A DNA stretch of 64,000 nt. It comes from Trichobilharzia szidati (taxonomy: Eukaryota > Platyhelminthes > Trematoda > Strigeidida > Schistosomatidae). A program made the position numbers and the translations under genes. Below the pieces are notes generated by a model that was not told the origin of the DNA, ran no database searches, and saw only the letters and a list, made by a program, of their open reading frames with translations. How positions within the stretch are numbered: the stretch's first letter is position 1; every line of letters starts with the position of its first letter. Shown piece by piece: positions 11,041-23,276 of the stretch. The stretch lies in NCBI GenBank assembly GCA_944472155.2, contig OX235271.1, forward strand, positions 91,897,256 to 91,961,255. Reading direction: 5' to 3'.

Positions 11041-13244
11041 CAGGCAGCAATAATTATGTAACACTATGACCAACAAGATCGAAGACTCACTGTTATTCTA
11101 ATTAATTTTAACTACATTATTGAGGAAATCAAACACTCACTTCCTGCACCTACTAGAGAGAAAGGTTGTTCTGAAATTACACGCACACAGATAGGAATCA
11201 GGATTTCGCTTTGAGATGGAATGGGATATCTTTGTGTCGCCATGTAGAGAAGATACTTAATGCTTAACACTGAATGAGCTTCCATAGGAGTATTTCTAGA
11301 AATGAAATCAATTTTGCAAAGTAGTATATGCCATTTGCTGACATGTTATAATTTTTGTGTTGTCGTGATTGGCGGATAGACCTTAGCGTTATTATCAGTT
11401 AAAGATACAAAAATGTCATTCCTTCTGTCCATGTTTTTTTATTTTATTACTCAGATCTTGTAACTGAACAATCAAAATCGGAATCCCAAAAAGGATAAAA
11501 TAAATTGACTTATTCTAATATCGCAGCTAGATATGGGTATGGAATTAATTTAGACTAAAAGTGTAGCTAGTCATCAGTTGCATTTCCGTTATGTAAAGCG
11601 TGAGTGCAATTATGGAAAAAACTTAATTCATTAATTAGTTCAGCTCTTCAGTGGATAGCGAATGAAATTACTTTACATGTAGTGTCCAATATGAAATATG
11701 ACTCAACATTTACGCAAGACTGTTTTAGTTTATTCGATCCACCGACATAAGAAGAACATTTATCATGTTAAACAACGACAACTTCAGAAAACACTTTTTT
11801 CAATACCAGAGTCATGTAAATTGACTTTTATGTATTGTTGCTTAGATTTAATATCCATAGGATTATGTCCATGAAAAACAAACATATAATCAGCAGGATA
11901 TTGTTTGAAATCAGTGGAATCTAGTTTCGCCTTATCATTAATCGGCTCCCTGCTACTTCATTCAAGTCACTGAATCATTTGGTGACCGTACGCTGCAGAA
12001 TATCACGTGAAGTTACTCGACTGAAATTTTATGATCAATGTCTACGCTCCTGCTGTTTCCCTCGTCAGTTTATAAAAAAACCTTCGTTCTTGTAAACTTC
12101 CTCCTTCCTTGAAAAATCTCAGACGCTTAACAAAATCTAATACTGAATCGACGAAACGGCTGATTACGAAGCTGTAAACAGAAGCTAGCTGTTTTGAAAA
12201 CACTGTCAATGATTTAAACATCGTATGCAGAGTCAAATTCATAAATTTCATTGGAGATCTTCACTGCGCCAATGTTTCTTCTCTCTTTGTTCAAAATTAA
12301 TCGTTAACTTAGCCATCGGTGACATTCACGAGGCAGCATCATTAATTTCCGTAGAAGACAGCGGAAGTAAAACTATCTTGAGAATACAGGGGTTATGTAG
12401 AGAGAGAAGGTGACTCAGTAGTCATTTGTTAAAATACGTTTCCAATTCTTCATATAACCGTAAAGTTATGACATAATTCAAACTGATGATAGACGTTTTA
12501 ATGCGCAGGTACATAGTCCTACAGGTTGATGTATCTCATTCTTCATGGAATTTTTAATTCTTATAACTACAAGGTAAAAGGATCGCACCAGAAATAGTTG
12601 TTTGACCTATACAGTTACCCACTGATATGTATTTAGCTTATGATATTTACCAATACAAATAAACTTATCCATTTTTTAAATATATCCGCTAGATGGTTCA
12701 GCATAGCCTCAGAGTAAATTTGGATTGTTTTTTCACGTATTACTTTGGAGAAATTCTCAAATGGAGCTTTCTCTAGTACTAACAATGATTAGTAATCTGC
12801 GAAATAAATACTCAATGCACCATTATATTTTATTGCTGGGTTTTATGGTTATGTATATTCCATAAAATAATCTACAAAAACTAGTCAATGAGATTAAAAC
12901 GTGGCAGAGTAGGTACCATCTGGAAAAGAAACATTTCCCGTTAATTGAGTGGTCAACTACCTTCAACGTGCTGGTTGAAAAGAATTTAGGTGGTTAATGT
13001 TGCACTCATTTGTAAGATACAAAATTAACTGACATTATTCGTTAGATGGTGGCTGGAGGTGAAGTCAGATAGTACGTTTCATCTTAGTTGGGTATAACTC
13101 ACATTTCAGTGGATGATAATGTTTCCCCCAAAAGCTGAAACCCATTGCTTTTTAAAATAAAAAAACAACTAAAAATTAAGTGATTAGTTTATCGATTGCA
13201 TTACAAAATTCACTACACGATTAAGTTTGTACAAAGAAAGATTA
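11041..13244. other. Intergenic sequence, unassigned
   Basis: AT-rich and without clear exons. The stretch 12020-12415 has frames open on both strands but with in-frame stops and no splice support; it may be very old LINE debris. The PNPO 3' end lies to the right. Confidence 0.35.
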
Positions 13245-13413
13245 TCACGGTGCTAGACGCTCATACACCCAGCCATTATCTGCTTGATAGGTGAGTTCTG
13301 AGGGATTTTCATCTGTCATTTGATCAACACGACGAAATCGTATACGATCATGTAGTCTGTTTGTTTGACCTTGCCAAAATTCTATCGACTGAGGATGAAG
13401 AATATATCCTCCC
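13245..13413 (-). CDS. PNPO: PNPO exon 5 (C-terminal)
   Basis: Follows acceptor ATGTATTTCAG. The first base completes the Trp codon started in exon 4. It encodes [16 protein letters not shown], then TNRLHDR, the substrate-phosphate and FMN region, and ends WVYERLAP with TGA at 13245-13247. Confidence 0.95.
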
Positions 13414-16195
13414 CTGAAATACATTTGAAAAAAAAAAAACAAAGAAATAATGTAACCTTAGGAATGCTATAAGTTTTAGCAAATATGGTTGATACTGCAA
13501 GCCTTTTAGCGAATGTAGCATTTATTGGACCAAAGCGTGCGACTTGGATGCAATGGGTCGACGGTTCAAACTGTACTCAGATGGTTAATGAACAAACAAA
13601 AACAGGAGTACTCGGCTTAATTATTATCGTCGAAGTGGTTGAATAGTTTTTATTTGTATGCAGAGTTGCAGTTTTTTCTATCTGAATGACTACGGCTTCA
13701 ACAACGCTGTGGGAGGGAAAACATATAGACTTCGGCAGGTTGTTCTTTATTTCGTAGGGGCAGTTTATTGAAGTAGAATGGCTAATGTTGACAATGTGCT
13801 TGTAGAGTCACTGCTACTTTCCTGCAATTCTTAATTATTGATTAATATTAAAAACGATAATCATGGCAACTCGTCACTTTTGTTGCTACCTTCTTTTGTG
13901 AAAAATTGTTCATAAGTGCGACTGTACAGCTAGAAAAAAAATTGAATTTGCCGAAAAGGGTCTCTTCGTTGAACTACTTTCTTGTTGTTTGTTTTAATCA
14001 TTAATGCCTGAATGGGGATTATTTATGAAATCACGTGGTATGAAAAACGCTTAGATGTAAATGTCGCTTATTGCATAGCACGAAAAGGTTCTGTATTCGG
14101 AAAACTGAATTACATTGAGAATAGTAACTCCGGAACCAATAAATTCACTGTACTTTGTAAGTAAGAAAAATAAAACCTGAGTTTGCTTTAATTCAAATCT
14201 GTTTTGTTTGTGTTTAAATAGTCTCAGGTAAAAATTTGTTACTGAATCCGCATAATACAATAGATGAATTCAATCAAGAGGCAGAAGTGAATCAACTTTG
14301 TGACACATCAAAATATATTTGAGTTATTAAAAAACTTCAGGTAATATAATTCACTGCAGTGTTCGTAAATGGAGAAGTAAACTCATTACACTGAACTCTG
14401 GATGCGCACCAGAAACTTAGGCTTAGGAATTCGTAATAATCAAGTATTGATTTTGTAGGGATTTGGTTTGATTGCATGGAGGATTTCATCATGAGCTGAC
14501 ATCAGATAGAGAACCACTGGGAGTACTGGACAGCTGTTTCTTCCTAGTTTGGGATTCTTCAGCAGCGCGCTCCCACCGGGGTTCGAAACCAAGACCTTCT
14601 GGTTACAAGGCGAGCTCGTAGACCATTGAGTCACTGGGACCCGATCCAATGACCAGTCCATGAACTCTAACTTCTGCCAATTCACGACATAGCGCGACCA
14701 TTTCGCAATGTCTTCTTCGATGATTTACTGCCTCATCTTCAACCTGCTTTACCCTACTGGTCACGGCTTCCCACTAGAACTTCAGGTCGTAATAACTAAA
14801 TTCTAATTATCAAAACTAGATGAAATGAGCCAAAATTATATAGATCTTGAATTTATGACTTCTAGATCGACAGAATGATAAAGCCATTGTGAACTAGGCA
14901 TAAAGTTCCCAAACTGAACCTTTCGTATCATATGGTATTGGTGCCCGTGTCCCATTTATCAGAATTAAACCAAGACAATAACAATTCTACACTGTTAAGA
15001 TTTACAGCTCAACGCAATAAATGTTAGTAAACATTTCCCCGATACATCACATAGAACTGCTGGAAGTGATCAGCTCTCTACAATATCATATCAACACTTA
15101 CCAGTTTGAAGGTTTTGGGAGTTTATCTTGATCAGCGTATTTATTTTCAAGTTCTGAATATTTCTTATCCAAGAACTATTTGAAAGAAAAAAGGAAAACA
15201 AAATTCATAACTCTGAATATTTAACAATATATATTGTATTCTAGGCTGTGGATATTGATGGCAAGACTTTCAATTAAATACTAGTCATTATTATCTTCAA
15301 CGCAATATCACTTCAATCTGGTTAGCAAACACAACTGATTGTTTTGAATAGTTTGCAACTACTTAAATTATCAATTAGTAGTGAATATCATCATGAAATA
15401 ATGCAATATCCAACACCTGGGTTACTAAATTAATTAGTTCCTTGATTAGAAAACAAGTTAACTACTTGTAACAAAGTTCAACAGAAAATATTTGCTCTTT
15501 ACGCTAGTCTATAGTACTAGGTAACAGTACCTGATTGAAGCCTAATATTCGGGTAGAAATAATATCCTCAGATGCTGCAACTGGATCATGTAAAAATTAC
15601 AGTCAATGGAGTTAAGCATCACACTGACCACCATCTCCTTCTTTATGGGTGGGGTATTTATTAGATAATAGAAAACTCAGGGTGTTGCAAAATGATTTGT
15701 GTGATCTTTTGAAGCAACTACCATTCGTTCATATTAGATTTCAGAATACAAACATTATTCCAATCATTGTTGTGGTTTTGTCCCATGCATGGGCAGTCAT
15801 AGACAATTTTTTTCTAAATTATAGTAAGCTTGTGTTCTTGTGGGATAACCTTTAGTAAGGCGTTTAAACGCCTTCATGTTAAAAGACAATTATTCTACTT
15901 GTGTGTAATATTTGCAATTCTAGGTGTTCATTAATCCTAATTAATTAATCTGCATAGCCGTTGTTGAATTTTTTCCTTTTCCTTTTAAACAACTGAAATA
16001 TATTTCTTTTCCATTATGAACCTTTATTTTAATGGCGATCGCCAGTTTTTTTTATCTGCAACCACGTTTCTGTTTACGAGAACATGCGCCACAATTAGAA
16101 AGCAGCAGTCTGAAGATTAATCCCATTAGCAGGACGGCTGCTAATTGGTTGACGTAAAGCGAATAAGGGGGAAATCAGGCTAATTAGGGGAAAAT

Positions 16196-16237
<42 letters not shown>

Positions 16238-19200
16238 TATTATCTCTGATAAATTCTTTTGTGTAGTTGTTGTCGTATAGTATTTCTAATAAGATAATTA
16301 TTTCTTTTCGTTGACCATCTGGTGTTGTTGTAAGTCTATGTATTCTGTTTGTAAGACCTTGTATTAACCCTCGTTTTACCGTGAGTGGATGAGCTGAGTG
16401 ATAATCAAGGAATTTCCCAGAATATGTCGTTTCCCTATATATAACGTCGTTTTTATGCTGCTATCTGTTACTCTTTGTGCTTTGCAGTCTAACACAGGCA
16501 GTTCCTCAATTTCATTCCCTACTTCCATAGTGAATTTTATGGAGTTCACATGACTGTTTATGTATGAGAAGAATTTATCAATATCATTTTTCATTATTAC
16601 TAACGTGTCACCCACATATCAATGGTTTAAGTGCATTCTCTTCCCCAAAACAAAAAACCTGCCATTATGTGTAAACTATTAAAATATAATTACAATTTAC
16701 TTGATCTATTCCACAATGTTCAAACCCTTTTACTGACATTAAGACCTTAAATTACTTAGACTTTTAGCTTTGTTTCCTCTTGAACATTGTCACAGGTGAA
16801 CCGTTCAGCTTTACTGATTACTTCTCTTCTGATAGTGAAACTAGAAATTCAAACCGTATTGTATCAAGTTCCACGTCCTTAAATCAAAGTATGTGAAGCC
16901 ACATATGGACTGGTTTCAAATATCTGTCAGGAAAGGCTATCTTCAATAACTGCTAACTCGAATACGTCATTCTGGCAGTCTACATTTTCGTAAACACAAC
17001 GCTTGAAAGAAATAATACCACCTCTAGTAGAGTTGTGACTTAGTAAGAAATCTACATAAATAATATAATTAAATAATGCAGTAGAATAAGAAAAGTCGTG
17101 GAGAGCTTCGAATTTAGACACCCAAGAGGATCGAAGGCACCACTTATCTTGGAATGAATAATTGCGCTAAAAAGTTAACTCTGTCCCTTAACTCAACCAT
17201 GACCATAATTTATACACAAACCAACCCTAATTTACCCCTAATATTGCCCAAATTGGGTTAACCTAAAACCAACCTTAATCTTTCCCTAACCTAAACTAAA
17301 ATTTAAGTAGATAGCCTGTTTAGTATCATCATTACACTTCGCCCGGTACGTACTGATGAAGAGTACCAAACTAGAACGAAACAGCTGTTTAATACATCCT
17401 GCAGATTTTCCAATGGTTCTCTAACAGATGTCAGCTCATGATGAAATCCTCCAACCAATCAAACAAAATCCCTACAAAACCAATACTTGAAAATTGCAAT
17501 TTTTGCGGAATATGCCTTTTTGAATTATTCAAAGTATCCACTACAGTCCTACAGGAGATCAATCGCGAGGCCGAATAGCTCAGTGGTAACGTCTCTGACT
17601 GCAGCACTGTGTGATGCGGGTTCGAATCTCAGAAGGAACATGAGTTCCTTCAAGGTTGCAGATACGCCTTGCTGACTGGTGAATGCCAACTAGCACGAAA
17701 CCTAGGTGTCCAAGGCTTCCTGCCAATTGCCTCCAACCATCTAATATCATCAAATCAATGTGCACCGTGATGGCGAGCTACCTAGAATGCTGGCTACATT
17801 GCAAACCTGACTGACAGAATTCAGTCTGCACCAAAGAAAGGACTAGACACATCACACTAGTTACTAGTGTCCAATCAAAGAAAAATATCTTGTATAAGAT
17901 TGTTAATTAAGCCTATGCGAATTTATACATTTTGAAAGGCAAATTAATGTATGAAAGAAAGAAATTCTTACTTCACGACTTGGTATAATTTGACTTTGTT
18001 GACTAACTGTTGCAGAAATTTGACTGACTTTTGGACGACTTTGAAAGTATTCTTCACTTTCTGTATTTGAACAACGTGAGACTGTACCTTCTATGCGTAC
18101 CTAAATCAGAAACAAGAGCATAAGGGCATTAATTATACTTCAATCATAACAACACAGAAGTTAAACGTTAAGGTAAGGCTTAATTTAATGATAAGTTAAT
18201 TCGTTTAACACGGTAAACATTGATAAAATATAACTGGTAGGTTACTTTTCAAACACAGCATGTTACTTATAATAACTTCAGGATAGATATTACAACAGTA
18301 TTATTGCGTGTGAGAAATTCATTCAAAGTGTTCAACAACTCCTTTCATCTACTCATATAGATCTTGTGTGGATGTGTTTCAGTGCAAACAGAGAAATAAT
18401 TGCGTTGTTCTACCCTGGAATGTATTATTCTACATTTGTTTAAATTATATTGTTGTCATAACGTCCTTGACCTAAATCAGACAGCTAAAAATTTATACTT
18501 GACCTGATAATCACCTCATGGTATTAGGTAAACTACAATTCCTTGTCTAATCAAATCAATAGAATCCATAAAATCGATAAAGTTAGTAAATTTAATCGTT
18601 AATAATTATGGTTAAATGTGTGATTTAAGGTTATAATAAATGGAAACGTATCCTCAAACATGAGAAATTAATACTAGCAATAATATGAATGACTTTCAAA
18701 CGTACATATTTTAAGTTTTCGAGTAACAGAAAGAAAATGAACTGTAAGACAAACAACTTTTTGTCGGTTGGGATTTATAACAACTGATACAGTTATTTCA
18801 GTAGTCTAATTGTATCCATTTAGGAAAAAGAATGTGTCATTAACATTGCACAGTCATCAACAACTTTGAATGAGACGTGAAAAGCTATTCAAACTGGCAT
18901 ATTTTCATATCAGGAAAGTACTCGAATGCAAGCAGGAAAGTCTCTATACTAAAAGCTAACTCTTTCATATGACATTCCAATGTTTTTGTAAAACAACGAT
19001 ACAAAGCTTATGTACATAGAATCTTCGGCGGCCTACTTAAAACACTGAGCTAGTAAAAACTTTTATCGATCATAATGCTTAACCTCTTCTGCATATTTTG
19101 TTTCAATCATACAATTCTATAGATTGGTCATTACATGGACTCGTGCATATTTTTAATTAGCTTTCAACAAATAGCTGTACAGTTCTTGAAGGAGAAATAT

Positions 19201-22200
19201 CGTAAAGAATTGAATTTGTGTTCATCTGGAGTAACACTGAGTCAAATGATATGCTGCAGTGGTTCATTGTAAAAGAAATAAATCACATTCACTTCTTCGA
19301 GAATTAGATGACAGAAGTCGGCGTGATTCACTTCTACTGGCGTAGAAATAAATTATAATGATATAGATAGCATTTCGCCCATGTTAACTTTGCATGAATG
19401 GACTGTTCAAACGATCAATCTTGCCCTAGAATAATCAATATGTCGAGGAAAGACAAGGAAACATTCTCCTCTTATACTGGATATATTCATTCAGTGATAC
19501 ATTATTCATTTCATTTAGAATTGAGATGGAATGAAGTGAATAAACACTTAGCGGATATCATCCGCATTTCTTAGAAAACTTTTGAAAAGGATGCTTGTGC
19601 AATGAATCTAATTGTGAATGAGACTTCTGCGAAAGGACAAATATCCTCACAACGTGACAAATAAAAACTAATTTTCCATGTGTAAACCACAAACTATTGT
19701 TCTATTTTTAATTAAATGACATAAATATTATCCACAAAACATAAATAATTAATTTCTTGAGAGATATAGTATACATTCAGTTACGATAAATAATGAATAC
19801 TATTTTCTCAAGAAGTTTACAGTTAGCCGCCTTTTTTCTTACCTGACGTTTAAGAAATTCCCAGTAGAATAGTAGACTTGCATGTGGGTTGCTATCAAGC
19901 TCTTGAGCCTTTCTACTGTCATAGTTGGTGAAAAAATGGAATCCATTTTCATCTAGCTCTTTTAAAAGAACAAATCGTACACTCGGAATACACTCTCTAA
20001 TAGAAACAAAAACAAAAATCAGCAAGCTATAGCACTAGTTACTCATTAACATAATAAAAAAACAATTACGAAATCAAGACGTTTAGTTTATTCAAAATAA
20101 ATTAATACTGCTCTACGCTGGCGAACAAAAATAATACGAAGTAATAGTATTAGCACGAGTCCAGTAAGAAGATTGAAGTCTATTACATTCTTCATTTAGT
20201 TCGTCGATGGTTAAGTTGATAATGTGGTTTCAAGACACCATCAGCAGTGTTTTTCGGGTTCAATTAGCTACTCGTGGTCACAGAGTTAAGAGAAAGATGG
20301 AGAACCTACCTTTGGAAAATTACTAATAGTAGGAGGAAGGCAAGAAGATGAAGGTGGGTAATGATTAGGAAATTCTCGTGTGCTTATAGAAAAATATGGG
20401 AGGTCATTACACCGTGGGAGTTGGTTTCTTTTAACAATACATGAAAAGGTAGCAGTATTACTGTTGCGTGACTGCGAAGTCCAGAAAACAACAGCTTGAG
20501 ACTGAGTACACCGCCCGTTTGAAGAGATTTTGGCGTGTGCCCATGTGAAAACTTTATCGTCAGCTACAGACTACCGCAGGGCACGACAGGATATACAGTT
20601 TTGATGGTTGGTCTTCTCTAACCCCTTCTTAGGGCAATGAAACAGTATAGCTGACTTGCCGGTAATGCAAGGGAAACACTTTCCTGCAGTATCACTTTGC
20701 CCTCAGACTCCTCACCAAGATAATGTAAACGAACTAGACTATGATGGCAGGCGCTTTTAGTTTAACTGTTTTCCAAGAGACTTTTATAACATGGAAGGAC
20801 CTGCAGAAATATTCATTCCAGCCAGTGTAATTCATTGGGTCATTGGTATAAGCAAATCCGACTGTCACGTCAACGTAGCAACTATTTACCAGGATACACG
20901 TTGTAAGGATCCTTCTCCTTTGTTACTATTATATTGTTGCTCATATATTCTATTACAGACTGATTTTATATATCATATCCTGTGCTGTATTGTTTAAATA
21001 TGTGAACGCAATACTGTTCTTTTTTATTTCTTCTATTTCTCTTTTTTTTCTTTTATTGTTGTTGCTTTTATTTTTAAATTCTTATAAAATTTATGAGGTA
21101 ATTAGATGCAATATTGTAATGAACGCTGAAAATTCCATACCTGTACCACAAATACTGTTTGGAATAAAGCTATTATTATTATTATTCTTTTGCTAGCTGA
21201 TTATTTACGTGAACAGCATGAAATTACTAACGCTAACTCACAAGAATAGATACTGTTATTGGAACCTATATAACCCAATGCCTAATCCTCATAGGATTTA
21301 AGGAAATAGGAGTGATTTTCGTTGTTACGGATTTTGAGCTTGAAAAATTGCTATGGTAACCAAGTAGCACAACAGAACCAGTTGTCAACAATGAAAGATG
21401 AGTAATTTCCTAATGGATCTTTTAAATCACCATTAATAGTGGCAAACGTTTCCGTAGTGGTTTAGAAAGCTTATCCCAACCAGAAATACCTAAATAATCG
21501 ACTGAATTTTCTCAAAAGTGCACCAGCTCGGGTCACCATACTTTAGAAGAGCAGATGTTAACGTAGAGAAAAGAAATCTCGTGAAACTAAAACAGGCAAA
21601 GATATGTAGGAGAGAATAATTAAATGAAAATTAGTGACGGCTATCAGAGTATGTATGATAATAAGGAGTTGACAAATTTGTGCCTTTCTAAACGATTTTG
21701 GGCCATTTCACTAGCCGAATCTAATCATTGCTTCTTAGTATCCAGAGGATCTCAAGCAAACAGACTACAGCAAACAGTCCATTAAAACTGAAACAACTCC
21801 ACAAATAATTGAGGTGGTCAACACATTCAACCGTAACACTGTGTATATTTAAACGATGATTTGACGCAGACCAGCCACGCAGTTTTGTATTTGGTTTGAC
21901 AGGGGCGATTCTCATGCTAAACATACTGACAGTTTTGTATAAGATTTTAAGAAGTCTCTGCATTTTTAAGCGCCTTCCAGAAGGAATATATCACCTATAT
22001 ACTCTAGATCAACCAGAATCACTCTTGGTAACGAGTCAGTCCCCGAGACAGCAAAGTCTGCCGGGGTCACCAATACTGCACATCAACAAATAGTGACACT
22101 TAGCGATCCTGAAGGAACCCCACAAGCTATCATCGTTTCATAAAACAACTCTCCAAAGACATTCTTACACGGCGGCTTGGATTCAAGCAGAATGTCTTGA

Positions 22201-23276
22201 TTAGTACAATATACTATTCACAAATTGCTACAGCACCTCTAGAATCATGGAGTCCAACTATGCCTTCAGGTCAAAAAGTATATGTTTAGGAATCTATCTG
22301 TTTAATTTACTCGCGTTTGTTTTTGCTGGGCTCTATATGGTTCTTACAGAACTAGAGCCCAGAATTTTCGTTACATTTAATTATCACAGAAAGATTTCTT
22401 TCCTGTTTTTCAGACTACATTCAAAAGCGACCTACAGTAACTCATTAGAACTACCTCGCAATTCCGTACGCTTGCTAATACCTTCCTTATTCTAGTCAGT
22501 CAGTAACCATTATCCTTAAACATATCTGGAATCAGGTCCTGTTGATTTATCTGGTTTTAGATTAGATACAGCTTTTGCAATTTCAGCTCCATATGATCCG
22601 CATAAGGGTTAGCTTGTGGACAACTGCAGCATACTACCAGGTCAGTTGAACTGTCCTACAAAGTGTTTTCCTCAACTTTTCAGTCGTCTCTTCTGAGCAG
22701 TTTGATCCTTCTTGCAGACTACTTCACTTACCATAGGTTCGTTAGAACCAGCTTCTTTAATAAGTCTAAGCAGCTGACGAGTATTACCTATTAATGGTGC
22801 TTTCGTCATCTCTTTGGTTTTAGTCATCATCAGTGTTGAAGGTCGTTGCGAAGATCGAATCTTATGAATGTGGGCTAATACATGCATCAAACACACACAT
22901 AAAACTTACTGACCAAATGTTACTAGTTAATTCCTAAAGTACCTGTCAGTCATACTTAACATAACTTTTCAATCATGACAAAACTTCACCAGTCAATGCG
23001 AAACCTTAATGATGATACTAACAAAAGAAAGTAATCATCAATCAGATACTGAGTACATTAAAAACATATGATATTCGCAACTGGGACGTATTAAATGTAT
23101 AAAAAATTTGGCAACATACTTGCTGCATGTTGCAAGAGCCATGGCATTAGGTTCAAAAACCTGTCCACATTCAACAGCTTCTTCAAACCACGACTTGAAC
23201 AAAAGTAATGGATCCTTTTGGTTCAGATTTATAATGTCGAAGATATCAGTTGACCTTCTGTAAGGAATTCTCATAT
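13245..23276 (-). CDS. PNPO: Pyridoxamine 5'-phosphate oxidase (PNPO), five exons
   Basis: PNPO oxidises pyridoxine or pyridoxamine 5'-phosphate to pyridoxal 5'-phosphate with FMN and oxygen, in cytosolic vitamin B6 salvage. Coding exons from 5': 23276/23274-23120, 19996-19843, 18100-17972, 15175-15102, 13413-13245. All junctions are GT-AG and phases agree. Using the ATG at 23274, the protein is 226 residues (human about 261, E. coli PdxH about 218). Hallmarks in order: [63 protein letters not shown], the WGGYILHP joint, [14 protein letters not shown], and the canonical C-terminal ERLAP. No frame break was seen, so it is probably functional. The N-terminus is open to doubt: CTTAG at 23281-23277 could be an acceptor for an upstream exon. 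Confidence 0.93.
14440..14800 (-). mobile_element. Sm-alpha-like SINE in PNPO intron 4
   Basis: The minus strand reads, in order, a 5' segment (GTGGTCGCGCTATGTCGTGA-like), a tRNA-like head (GGCTCAATGGTCTACGAGCT), a B-box region (GGTTTCGAACCCC), a hammerhead-like zone, then GGAGTACT and the 3' end CATGATGAAATCCTCCATGC...CAATACTTG. Only part of the CTGATGA box survives (CTGAAGA). Confidence 0.75.
15102..15175 (-). CDS. PNPO: PNPO exon 4
   Basis: 74 nt between acceptor TTTCAAATAG and donor TG|GTAAGTG. Encodes [20 protein letters not shown] then KPSN and two bases of Trp. Corresponds to the helical linker before the C-terminal domain. Confidence 0.93.
16196..16241. repeat. (AT)n microsatellite
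   Basis: Two runs of AT separated by a GT interruption, at the 3' edge of a minus-strand PLE fragment. Confidence 0.95.
16245..16625 (-). mobile_element. Penelope-like element fragment (RT C-terminal part)
   Basis: The minus strand reads a degraded catalytic motif [20 protein letters not shown] (relatives have YVDDTLV), then [34 protein letters not shown], and in another frame [20 protein letters not shown]. This order is typical of PLE reverse transcriptase. It lies in PNPO intron 3, is truncated at both ends and frameshifted. Confidence 0.7.
17341..17490 (+). mobile_element. Sm-alpha-like SINE, 3' part with hammerhead-like zone
   Basis: Begins inside the element just before TACTGATGAAGAGTACC and runs through ACGAAACAGCTGT, TTCCAATGGTTCTCTAAC and CATGATGAAATCCTCCAACC to AATACTTGA. 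The tRNA-like head is missing. It lies in PNPO intron 3. Confidence 0.75.
17346..17395 (+). ncRNA. Hammerhead-like motif in SINE
   Basis: CTGATGA at 17353-17359, CAAA loop, CGAAAC at 17377-17382 and a palindromic ACAGCTGT at 17381-17388. Three extra bases follow CTGATGA compared with a canonical hammerhead, and stem II here is mismatched, so this copy is likely inactive. Confidence 0.35.
17527..17885 (+). mobile_element. Second tRNA-headed SINE family (S2), full-length-looking copy
   Basis: A tRNA-like head (GCCGAATAGCTCAGTGGTAA for box A, GGGTTCGAATCTC for box B) is followed by CTGGTGAATGCC...GCACGAAACC with a palindromic ACCTAGGT. A unique body follows (TGATGGCGAGCTACC ... CAGTCTGCACC), ending near GTGTCCAATCAAAG. 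It shares architecture but not sequence with the Sm-alpha-like SINE. A second copy at 41490-41765 is circularly permuted. Confidence 0.7.
17972..18100 (-). CDS. PNPO: PNPO exon 3
   Basis: 129 nt, phase 0 at both ends, acceptor TTTCTGATTTAG, donor GAA|GTAAGA. Encodes [20 protein letters not shown] then [20 protein letters not shown] and SRE, matching the YFHSRPKSSQIGA region of animal PNPO. Confidence 0.95.
19843..19996 (-). CDS. PNPO: PNPO exon 2
   Basis: 154 nt, acceptor TTTGTTTCTATTAG, donor CAG|GTAAGA. Encodes [20 protein letters not shown] then [20 protein letters not shown] and [11 protein letters not shown], which is the FMN-binding core strand and loop of the family. Confidence 0.95.
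20160..20989 (+). repeat. Unclassified dispersed repeat (R2), copy 1
   Basis: At about 20560-20890 it matches the reverse complement of 62640-62990 (for example CATTGGGTCATTGGTATAAG against CATTGGGTCATTGCGATATG, then TCCGACTGTCACGTCAACGT against TCCGACTATCACGTCAAGGT). No coding frame is evident. It lies in PNPO intron 1, next to a LINE C-type 3' tail. Confidence 0.5.
20990..21192 (+). mobile_element. LINE C-type 3' end fragment
   Basis: Contains CGCTGAAAATTCCATACC and TGTTTGGAATAAAGCTATTA, then a TTA run. It matches the non-coding tail of the minus-strand LINE at 2306-5160. Only the 3' untranslated end is present. Confidence 0.6.
21700..22915 (-). mobile_element. LINE B pseudogene in PNPO intron 1
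   Basis: From the right, the minus strand reads [20 protein letters not shown] (22890-22700), the pre-RT segment of LINE B. After a badly eroded RT it reads [20 protein letters not shown] and [16 protein letters not shown] (21960-21780). No catalytic box is preserved. Confidence 0.65.
23120..23276 (-). CDS. PNPO: PNPO exon 1 (first coding exon seen)
   Basis: The ATG at 23274-23272 starts [20 protein letters not shown] then [20 protein letters not shown] and [11 protein letters not shown]. It ends AGCAA|GTATGT. Alignment to the MRKSYRG start region of animal PNPO fits this ATG. Alternatively TATCACTTAG|AT is an acceptor and 23276 the exon edge, with an upstream leader exon. An in-frame TAA at 23298-23296 limits any unspliced extension. 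Confidence 0.88.

Noticed and set aside
12042..12413. Overlapping open frames on both strands
   Set aside because: In-frame stops in the best reading, no splice sites and no recognisable motif. Possibly old LINE debris, but not supported as a gene.
20990..21196. 68-codon Phe/Leu-rich frame
   Set aside because: It is T-rich sequence leading into a LINE 3' tail.
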